Source: JBCBKZ01 sp039026975
Lineage (GTDB): Bacteria > Bacteroidota > Bacteroidia > J057
Direction of reading: 5' to 3'
Length of the DNA: 9,454 nucleotides
Assembly (NCBI GenBank): GCA_039026975.1
Contig: JBCCLI010000253.1
Location: forward strand, 1-9,454
The position numbers and the translations under genes are program-made. The notes under the pieces are model-generated. The model searched no databases. It was not told the origin of the DNA and was given only the letters and a program-made list of their open reading frames with translations. This document shows, piece after piece, positions 1 through 5,114 of the stretch (its first letter is position 1; every line of letters starts with the position of its first letter).

Positions 1-1
1 T

Positions 2-424
2 AATGAGGAATACCTCTTTGCCTATGCATATGACAGCGCCATGTATGTGAAGGATGAAAGGCTCATGAAAAAAGTTGCAGATGACTACCTGGCCTATATG
101 GAGGAGAAGTTGGTCTTTTATGAAGGCATGTCCATGAAACTCTTTGACAGACATATCCCTCAATCTTTATTACTCCATGCGAATAGATTGAATGCAGATT
201 ACCTGGATGAATTGCTGCAAATGCATGTGGAGCACGGATACAGCTTTGTTTCTATTTCAGAAGCCAGTTCGGATGAGGCGTACAAACATCCCATTAGTTG
301 GTTTGGGAGATCCGGTATTTCCTGGATGGACAGATGGGCACTAAGTGAGGGCAGGAAAGGAGAAATCTTTTCAGCTGATCCTCCCTCTCCAGCTTACATA
401 AAGTCTTTAGCTCGTATTAGGTAG
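2..424 (+). CDS. Polysaccharide deacetylase family protein, C-terminal part (5' end outside window)
   Basis: The reading frame is open from the left edge, so this is the last ~140 residues of a longer protein; the ATG at 41 is internal (the frame before it reads NEEYLFAYAYDSA). The stretch QSLLLHANRLNADYLDELL, then HGYSFVSISEA, then a tail with a WFGRSGISWMDRWAL segment, matches the C-terminal end of secreted or surface-associated NodB-type polysaccharide deacetylases, which remove N- or O-acyl groups from surface glycans or peptidoglycan. The metal-binding motifs that would prove activity lie upstream of the window. The stop codon is 2 bases before the next gene's ATG, so the two are almost certainly co-transcribed. 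The family call rests on recognition of the C-terminal pattern only, so substrate is unknown. Confidence 0.8.
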   Translation, partial: NEEYLFAYAYDSAMYVKDERLMKKVADDYLAYMEEKLVFYEGMSMKLFDRHIPQSLLLHANRLNADYLDELLQMHVEHGYSFVSISEASSDEAYKHPISWFGRSGISWMDRWALSEGRKGEIFSADPPSPAYIKSLARIR

Positions 425-426
425 AA

Positions 427-1179
427 ATGGAAAATCAACTTAGGGGACTCTTTGTACAACATTTGCAGGAGTTAGGGCTACTACCAGGAGACACCGTACT
501 GGTTCATACCTCTTTTTCTTCTCTAAAAACTGATGGGGTTACTCCTCAAGAGATCTTGGAGTGGTTTCTGGATTATTTAGGAGAAGAGGGAACTTTTTGC
601 ATGCCGGCCTTGAGTTATAAGTATGTGAATACGCAAAACCCCTGCTTTGATCAAAGACTGACACAATCTTGCGTGGGTATTTTGCCAGAAACTTTTCGCT
701 TAATGCCTGGAGTTAGGAGAAGCCTTCATCCTACCCATTCTGTCTGTGCCATAGGAAAACACGCTGCGACACTATTAGAGAACCATCACCTAGACCATAC
801 GCCTTGCGGAAAGCATTCTCCATTTAGCTTACTTCCTGGATTAGGCGGAAAAATTCTCATGTTAGGATGTGGGTTGAACCCTAATACCTCCATGCATGCG
901 ATAGAAGAACATGTTAAACCACCTTACTTATTCGGAGAGCCTTTTCTCAATAAACTCATAGACGAAGAAAACCGACTAACAGAAAAGATCTATATCCCTC
1001 ATGGTTTTGATGGATGGGAACAGATGTATGAGCGGGTAGGGGAGTTAAACACTGATGGATGGATAAAGAAAGCGCCGGTATTAGCATCAGAGTCTTTTTT
1101 GATAGATACTCAAGGATTGTGGAGGGAAGTGAAAGCTAAATTAGCAGAAGATGAACTCTTCTTTGTAGATAGGATTTGA
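427..1179 (+). CDS. AAC(3)-family acyl-CoA-dependent N-acetyltransferase
   Basis: A 250-residue protein of normal length for the aminoglycoside 3-N-acetyltransferase (antibiotic_NAT) fold. Visible family landmarks in order: LVHTSFSSLK (25-34), the GTFCMPA strand (55-61), RRSLHPTHSVCAIGKHA (97-113), GKHSPFSLL (128-136) and GGKILMLG followed by NTSMHAIEEH (140-162), which holds the His/Glu pair (H157, E160) typical of the acceptor site. The family moves an acetyl or longer acyl group from CoA to an amine. Members outside resistance plasmids often act on amino sugars or secondary metabolites, and the tight coupling to a polysaccharide deacetylase (2-base gap) makes a surface-glycan amine a more likely acceptor than a drug. 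That role is inference. The protein is cytoplasmic, with no signal peptide. Its stop codon overlaps the -33 element of the next gene's promoter. Confidence 0.88.
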   Translation: MENQLRGLFVQHLQELGLLPGDTVLVHTSFSSLKTDGVTPQEILEWFLDYLGEEGTFCMPALSYKYVNTQNPCFDQRLTQSCVGILPETFRLMPGVRRSLHPTHSVCAIGKHAATLLENHHLDHTPCGKHSPFSLLPGLGGKILMLGCGLNPNTSMHAIEEHVKPPYLFGEPFLNKLIDEENRLTEKIYIPHGFDGWEQMYERVGELNTDGWIKKAPVLASESFLIDTQGLWREVKAKLAEDELFFVDRI

Positions 1180-1208
1180 CAAGGATCTGCCAGATTTCTG
1201 TACCTTTG
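1175..1208 (+). promoter_or_regulatory. Bacteroidota-type promoter for the DUF2911-GNAT pair
   Basis: TTTG at 1175-1178 and TAccTTTG at 1201-1208 match the -33 and -7 elements of the Bacteroidota housekeeping promoter (TTG, 17-23 bases, TAnnTTTG) with a 22-base spacer. Transcription would start near 1213, leaving a ~20-base leader before the ATG at 1233. The -33 box overlaps the TGA stop of the acyltransferase. The match is by eye; no transcript data are available. Confidence 0.7.
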
Positions 1209-1232
1209 TCTGAAAATCATAACACACTTAGC

Positions 1233-1790
1233 ATGAAGAAATTTTTAATGTGGTTTGGCATAGTCGTGGTGGCTTTGATTGTCTTGATGATGATCGCCTT
1301 CCCTATATTGCAGAACCAGACCAAGAAAGCCAGCCCAGAGGAGGTGGTAACGCACGCTGTAGATGACCTGAATATGGAGGTTTTCTATTGCAGACCTTCC
1401 AAGAAGGGAAGAGTGATCTTTGGAGAATTAGTTCCCTATGGGGTTACCTGGAGAACAGGTGCTAACGAGGCTACAACTTTCATGACCAGCAAAGACATCA
1501 GCTTTGGAGGAAAGGATTTAGCTGCAGGAACCTATTCTCTGTGGACGGTTCCTGGAGAATCCAGTTGGGAAGTGGTTCTGAACAGTGGTGAATATAGCTG
1601 GGGAGTAGGTTGGGGAGCTCAAGCTTCCAGAAAGCCAGAGTTGGATATGTTATCAGTGAATACGCCAGTGGAAATCTTACCATCAGTTACAGAGATGCTA
1701 ACCATTTCTTTTGCAGAGCCAGATAGCCTGAATAAGAGCCAACTGATGATAAGCTGGGACCAGACACGCGTGTCTGTCCCCATCAACTAA
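1233..1790 (+). CDS. DUF2911 domain protein, N-terminally membrane-anchored
   Basis: A 185-residue protein of the DUF2911 family, common in Bacteroidota and without an established biochemical function. The first ~26 residues (MKKFLMW then a run of Val, Ile, Leu, Met) form one membrane segment, either an uncleaved anchor or a signal, so the domain should sit in the periplasm. Family landmarks: VFYCRPSKKGR (about 48-58), FGELVPYGVTWRTGANEAT, the GGKDLAAGTYSLWTVPG turn and VVLNS, ending in a beta strand with SWDQTRVSVPI. The frame is open back to a TTG at 1176, but that TTG is part of the promoter and the extra 19 residues would precede the membrane segment, so ATG 1233 is chosen. The gene is followed after 2 bases by the GNAT gene, which suggests one transcript. 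Confidence 0.85.
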   Translation: MKKFLMWFGIVVVALIVLMMIAFPILQNQTKKASPEEVVTHAVDDLNMEVFYCRPSKKGRVIFGELVPYGVTWRTGANEATTFMTSKDISFGGKDLAAGTYSLWTVPGESSWEVVLNSGEYSWGVGWGAQASRKPELDMLSVNTPVEILPSVTEMLTISFAEPDSLNKSQLMISWDQTRVSVPIN

Positions 1791-1792
1791 GT

Positions 1793-2260
1793 ATGAATGA
1801 AATAGACATTCTTCCGGCCAAGGAGTCTGACCATGAAAGCCTTAGTGCGCTTTGCAAGCGTTCTAAGGCTTTCTGGGGGTATAGCCCCGAACAGATGAAG
1901 GCATGGGATGATGATCTGACCATCTCGGCTTCCTTTATTCAGGAGAATATCGTCATGAAAGCCCTTCAGAACGGTCAGCTTATAGGCTTCTACAGCTTTG
2001 TCCAGAAAGAAGATGAAGTCTGGCTGGATGATCTCTTCATAGATCCTTCGGTCATAGGCGAGGGGATAGGAAGCATCCTTCTAACACATGCGTGTGAGGC
2101 GGTCATGAAGATGGATATGAACTCCCTTTTGTTAGAATCGGACCCTCATGCAGAAGCCTTTTATCTCAAGAAAGGCTTTGAAAGAGTAGGAGAGCATGAC
2201 AGTAATATACCGCGGAGAGTCTTGCCGGTGATGAGAAAGGAGTTAGGGAAGGTAACATGA
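1793..2260 (+). CDS. GNAT family N-acetyltransferase
   Basis: A 155-residue, single-domain acetyltransferase of the Gcn5-related fold. The acetyl-CoA pyrophosphate loop is seen as VIGEGIGSILL (about 86-96, the Q/RxxGxG/A motif), preceded by the strand VWLDDLFIDPS and followed by LLLESDPHAEAFYLKKGFERVG, the conserved C-terminal strand and helix that carries the Tyr general acid in many members. The closing region IPRRVLPVMRKEL is typical of a small uncharacterised GNAT subgroup. The acceptor cannot be named. It starts 2 bases after the DUF2911 stop, with no room for its own promoter, so it is read from the promoter at 1175-1208. Its TGA stop overlaps the first base of REP copy 1, which may therefore form the end of this transcript. 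Confidence 0.88.
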   Translation: MNEIDILPAKESDHESLSALCKRSKAFWGYSPEQMKAWDDDLTISASFIQENIVMKALQNGQLIGFYSFVQKEDEVWLDDLFIDPSVIGEGIGSILLTHACEAVMKMDMNSLLLESDPHAEAFYLKKGFERVGEHDSNIPRRVLPVMRKELGKVT

Positions 2261-2318
2261 TCAGACGATGATTATCGTCATACTAGAAGTAAGGGCGAAA
2301 CATTTTTCGCCCCAGCCA
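2260..2318 (+). repeat. REP element, copy 1 (two hairpins)
   Basis: Core: GTAA (2289-2292) followed by a perfect 8-bp stem with a 4-base loop, GGGCGAAA-CATT-TTTCGCCC (2293-2312), then CAGCCA. Upstream lies ATCAG and a second perfect hairpin, GACGAT-GATT-ATCGTC (2264-2279). The distance from ATCAG to GTAA is 29 bases, the same as in copy 2. The layout of a conserved tetranucleotide 5' of a short hairpin is that of REP sequences moved by RAYT transposases; GTAA in that role is inference. The element begins on the last base of the GNAT stop codon and may also act as a 3'-end stabilising or terminating structure. Confidence 0.88.
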
Positions 2319-2356
2319 AGAATAGTGAAACATTATCTGATTAATAAATGCGAGTT

Positions 2357-2857
2357 TTACCGATCTATTTTTTTCAGGTTAATCCCAAATAGGAGATTCG
2401 GACTCCAGAAGTTGAAATGGCTTTTAAAAGAATCATTCATAAATATATTTCTACCTATGGAAATAGAGAAGAAAAAAGTATCAAAAAACTTATTTCTCCC
2501 CATGAAGTAAAGAGAATTAAATCCCAAACTAGGTTGAAAAATAGTATTGGTTTGAGAGAAATCACTTGTAAGGTGAGTCGATAGTCCAAGAAAAAGACTA
2601 TAGACTACTATATTGAAATCAGCTGTAATACCTACAATTCCAGTATTATCAAAGGATTTATAGATCCCTAAACTTTTGTTGATACCTAAGCCAAATACAA
2701 AGTCTATATCGCTTCGTATATATCCAATAGACAACCCATTTATATTCTGGCTTAGGGATTGATCCTTAATGTAAAGTCCCCAAAATTTGTCAAAATCTTG
2801 GGATGATACAGTTAGAACTAAGAAGAAAGGTAACAGTAATACAAAGATAGGTTTCAT
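2357..2857 (-). CDS. Secreted or outer-membrane beta-rich protein of unknown function
   Basis: A 166-residue protein with a clear signal peptide: Met-Lys, a hydrophobic run of Leu, Val and Phe, and a likely cleavage after VSSQ (about residue 20). The rest alternates hydrophobic and polar residues with many Gly, Phe and Tyr, as in LSIGYIRSDIDFVFGLGI, VVYSLFLGLSTHL and FNFWSPNLLFGI. That pattern suggests membrane beta strands of a small outer-membrane barrel. I do not recognise a family. The gene is AT-rich compared with its left and right surroundings (18 G+C in the 60 bases 2641-2700), points towards REP copy 1 and stands alone, which fits a transferred accessory gene. No promoter match was seen upstream. 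The signal peptide and sustained amphipathic pattern make a chance frame unlikely. Confidence 0.72.
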   Translation of the reverse strand: MKPIFVLLLPFFLVLTVSSQDFDKFWGLYIKDQSLSQNINGLSIGYIRSDIDFVFGLGINKSLGIYKSFDNTGIVGITADFNIVVYSLFLGLSTHLTSDFSQTNTIFQPSLGFNSLYFMGRNKFFDTFFFSISIGRNIFMNDSFKSHFNFWSPNLLFGINLKKIDR

Positions 2858-3061
2858 CTATTCGATAAATGAAGTTTTACTTGGTAGATGCAGAGACTCA
2901 TACAATTTTATGGTGTCATATTGGGAGTTGTGAATATGAATGAAGAAACCATGGATTAGTATTTATTGCTAAATCAAATAAGCCAAAAAGGGGATTCACG
3001 AAATGTAATAAAAAGGGAAGTGTTGGATAGCTAAACTATATATTAAACCAGATTATCTATA

Positions 3062-4027
3062 ATGTCAATGTCGCTTCACCAAATACCCTTCTTTCAAAAG
3101 CTAAAAGATAGTAAGACTATTCTGTTAGCAGGTGCTGGTGGAGGATTTGATGTATATGCTGCTATACCCCTTTACTTCAGCCTTAAAGCACAAGGGAAAA
3201 AAGTAATTCTTGCCAATTTATCCTTTACGTCTTTATCAGAAACTACCTCTGAAAAAGTGGCTCCTTACTGTTACAAGATACAAGCTGGGGACAGAGACCT
3301 TTCTCAAACGAATTATTTCCCTGAGAAGTATTTGAAGCTTTGGTTTGCCATGAATGAGGAAACGGTAGATATATATACTTTTGAAAATACTGGAGTCAAC
3401 CCTCTAAAGACTGCTTACAATTTCCTCATCAAAGAACATGAGATTGATTCAGTAGTTTTAGTAGATGGAGGGACAGATAGCCTAATGTTTGGAGATGAGG
3501 ACGGATTAGGAACCCCTCAGGAAGATATGTGTTCTATGGCAGCTGTACATAGATCTCGTGCTCCCCAAAAATACTTGTTGAGTATTGGATTTGGGATAGA
3601 TCACTTTCACGGAGTTTCGCATTATCGCTTCTTAGAGAACGTTGCCGAAATAATGAAGACGGGAGGGTATCTAGGTGCTTTTCAGTTAACGAAAGAAATG
3701 GAAGAGGCAAGGAAGTACATAGAAGCTATCAATTTTGCTAATGAAAGAATGCCTTCCCGAAGAAGCATAGTTTCTAATTCTATCGTAAGCTCCCTTGAAG
3801 GTCAGTATGGAGACTTTCACAGGATAAGTAGAACCAATGGGAGTCAGCTTTGGATTAATCCTTTGATGACAATCTATTGGTGCTTTGAGCTAAATGCTAT
3901 TATCAGAAAAATAAAGTACTATGATTTAATAAAGGATGTGAATAGCATAAGCGAATTCAAAGGCCAGCTTTCAAAATACAGGAATCAGCTCAGCACGTTC
4001 AGAGAAAAAAAGAACCTTCCGATCTAA
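3062..4027 (+). CDS. DUF1152 domain protein
   Basis: A 321-residue protein spanning the whole DUF1152 family. Landmarks: LLAGAGGGFDVYAAIPL (21-37), a Gly-rich loop resembling a nucleotide- or phosphate-binding turn; GKKVILANLSF (45-55); VVLVDGGTDSLMFGDEDGLG (131-150), a very acidic segment that could bind metal; and SIGFGIDHFHGVSHYRFLEN (174-193), with three His. The C-terminal ~110 residues are less typical. The biochemical role of the family is not established and I do not assign one. It looks cytoplasmic. ATG 3062 is used; an ATG two codons later (3068) is equally possible. The 204-base gap shared with the divergent gene at 2857 should hold promoters for both, but no TAnnTTTG element is visible there. 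REP copy 2 begins 12 bases after the stop. Confidence 0.85.
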   Translation: MSMSLHQIPFFQKLKDSKTILLAGAGGGFDVYAAIPLYFSLKAQGKKVILANLSFTSLSETTSEKVAPYCYKIQAGDRDLSQTNYFPEKYLKLWFAMNEETVDIYTFENTGVNPLKTAYNFLIKEHEIDSVVLVDGGTDSLMFGDEDGLGTPQEDMCSMAAVHRSRAPQKYLLSIGFGIDHFHGVSHYRFLENVAEIMKTGGYLGAFQLTKEMEEARKYIEAINFANERMPSRRSIVSNSIVSSLEGQYGDFHRISRTNGSQLWINPLMTIYWCFELNAIIRKIKYYDLIKDVNSISEFKGQLSKYRNQLSTFREKKNLPI

Positions 4028-4039
4028 GGACATACCATA

Positions 4040-4098
4040 ATCAGCCGATCACTATGGTCTGTATGCTAGTAAGGGCGAAACATTTTTCGCCCCAGCCA
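4040..4098 (+). repeat. REP element, copy 2
   Basis: Same core as copy 1: GTAA at 4069-4072 and the stem-loop GGGCGAAA-CATT-TTTCGCCC at 4073-4092, followed by CAGCCA. ATCAG begins 29 bases before GTAA as in copy 1. The upstream hairpin keeps its size and loop length but has mismatches (CAG pairs with CTG at the outside, AT with AT inside), so it is decayed or tolerant. It sits between two convergent genes, 12 bases after the DUF1152 stop and 18 bases from the transposase stop. Confidence 0.88.
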
Positions 4099-4116
4099 TC
4101 TAAAAGTAGCTCCCCC

Positions 4117-4644
4117 TCATCCCCAGTAGCAGTCCTCCTCCCACTTCTCAGAATTAGTCCTAATGTATTCAGATATTCTGTGATAGTCAGAGATATCCTG
4201 AATGATATGTTCATGGTAATTCCTGTGCCATACGTTGTGGACGGCAGTATGATCCCGGAACCATTTTGTAACGCCTATTTTGAAGCCTCTAATAATGGAA
4301 CCCAAAGTTTGAGAAGGAGAGCTGAAAGTGTTAGCTCTTTGGGCGAAAAATGTTTCGCCCTTACTTTTCTCAAAAGACTTTATCTCCAAGATACCATGAA
4401 GATGATTAGGCATGATCACATATTCATGAAGACTAACCTGGGGAAAGTGCGTAGGGATCTCTTCCCAGCATGAACTGGCGATTCTCCCTCCATCATTCAA
4501 TATGATTTTTCGTTCTTCAATTCTCCCAAACAGATGTTCTCTCTGAAAACAAAGGATAGTAACAAAGTATAATCCTTCCTGAGCGTAATCATAGCCTTCA
4601 AGTCTAATGCTCCTCCTTCTATGTTTCTCAGGGTTGTATTTCAT
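4117..4644 (-). CDS. REP-associated tyrosine transposase (RAYT, Y1/IS200-like superfamily)
   Basis: A 175-residue single-strand DNA transposase of the HUH class. Landmarks: the GLYFVTILCFQREHLFG strand (24-40), YVIMPNHLHGIL (75-86) with the metal-binding H81-x-H83 pair, IIRGFKIGVTKWFR (117-130), VWHRNYHEHII (138-148) and EYIRTNSEKW (159-168), where RAYTs usually have YIxxNPxxW; Y160 is the candidate catalytic tyrosine. The Pro is Ser here. RAYTs bind and nick REP hairpins next to a conserved tetranucleotide, and REP copies flank this gene on both sides (4040-4098, 4674-4730). Between the HxH motif and the RGFKIG helix is a ~30-residue low-complexity linker; residues 94-102 (SKGETFFAQ) are encoded by a REP core (4341-4364). 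No IS ends or target duplications are seen, as expected for a domesticated single-copy RAYT. An A/G-rich GGAATAAGGAAAG precedes the ATG. Confidence 0.92.
   Translation of the reverse strand: MKYNPEKHRRRSIRLEGYDYAQEGLYFVTILCFQREHLFGRIEERKIILNDGGRIASSCWEEIPTHFPQVSLHEYVIMPNHLHGILEIKSFEKSKGETFFAQRANTFSSPSQTLGSIIRGFKIGVTKWFRDHTAVHNVWHRNYHEHIIQDISDYHRISEYIRTNSEKWEEDCYWG
4341..4364 (-). repeat. REP core, copy 3, inside the transposase coding sequence
   Basis: On the minus strand this reads GTAA followed by GGGCGAAA-CATT-TTTCGCCC, identical over all 24 bases to copies 1 and 2. It lies in frame within the RAYT gene (residues 94-102) and in the same direction as the gene. It lacks both the upstream ATCAG-hairpin half and the CAGCCA tail of the intergenic copies, so only the core is shared. 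In the mRNA it would form the 8-bp hairpin. Confidence 0.92.
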
Positions 4645-4673
4645 GTGCTGTAAACTCTTTCCTTATTCCCACA

Positions 4674-4730
4674 ATCAGCTGATTTATGACCCATAATCAA
4701 GTAAGGGCGAAACATTTTTCGCCTCAGCCA
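4674..4730 (+). repeat. REP element, copy 4
   Basis: GTAA at 4701-4704 and stem-loop GGGCGAAA-CATT-TTTCGCCT at 4705-4724; the last base is T instead of C, turning the closing pair into a G-T wobble. CAGCCA follows. ATCAG at 4674 is 27 bases before GTAA; here it is part of the 12-base palindrome AATCAGCTGATT (4673-4684) instead of a hairpin like that of copy 1. It lies 29 bases upstream of the transposase ATG and 11 bases beyond the stop of the 99-residue gene, so it is in the likely leader or promoter region of the transposase gene. Confidence 0.87.
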
Positions 4731-4741
4731 TGGCAAATCAA

Positions 4742-5041
4742 TTATGGAGATGACGGATTTTGATTCTCACTTATATACTTGAGAATAGAAGCAACTCTAT
4801 CAAAATCTAAGTATGAAATATGCTCTAGCTCAAATACATCTCTTTTCAAGCTTTCTACATCATCAAAGAGGGAACCTACATGAAGTCCAGTAGTGTTTTC
4901 CATATCAGTCCAATTAGGTCTAGGATAATCCCAATATAAGTCTTCTTCAATTGTCATTTCCGATACAGAATCATGTTCAAGTTTTATAATAATAGTATTG
5001 AATACTACCCTTAATTCATCAACGGTTATAGTAACTGCCAT
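4742..5041 (-). CDS. Small acidic protein of unknown function
   Basis: A 99-residue, strongly acidic protein (ITVDELRVVFNTIIIKLEHD, MTIEEDLYWDYP, then LHVGSLFDDVESL and YLDFDRVASILKYISEN). It looks like a compact cytoplasmic alpha/beta protein with no signal or membrane segment. The arrangement of an N-terminal helix, an acidic strand around the Tyr-Trp pair and a C-terminal helix reminds me of small immunity-type proteins of polymorphic toxin systems, but no toxin gene is present and I cannot name a family. It is AT-rich (17 G+C in the 60 bases 4981-5040). Upstream there is a TTTG, an 18-base gap and TAAAATTG, one base off the promoter consensus, but this lies only 7 bases from the ATG and is therefore doubtful. 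It reads towards REP copy 4. Confidence 0.65.
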   Translation of the reverse strand: MAVTITVDELRVVFNTIIIKLEHDSVSEMTIEEDLYWDYPRPNWTDMENTTGLHVGSLFDDVESLKRDVFELEHISYLDFDRVASILKYISENQNPSSP

Positions 5042-5114
5042 ATTCTTCCAATTTTATCCGTAATTTAAACATATCAAAGGAAGGCTATACGTTCACTTTT
5101 AACAGATTACTACT

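Noticed and set aside
427..1179. Aminoglycoside resistance gene
   Set aside because: The fold matches AAC(3), but nothing in the context suggests a resistance element; drug activity cannot be inferred from the family alone.
1176..1232. TTG start at 1176 for the DUF2911 gene
   Set aside because: The TTG belongs to a promoter element, and the added residues would precede the membrane anchor; ATG 1233 fits better.
2268..2510. An 80-residue rightward open frame after the GNAT gene
   Set aside because: It starts inside REP copy 1 (giving the peptide VRAKHFSPQP) and then runs antisense to the 3' end of the exported protein gene; no protein-like pattern.
4054..4473. A 139-residue rightward open frame
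   Set aside because: It is antisense to the transposase, and its start region is REP copy 2 translated (again VRAKHFSPQP). The shared peptide reflects the repeat, not a protein family.
2260..4730. CRISPR array
   Set aside because: The repeats are spaced irregularly by 0.3-1.8 kb, one lies inside a gene in the opposite orientation, and no spacers or cas genes are present.
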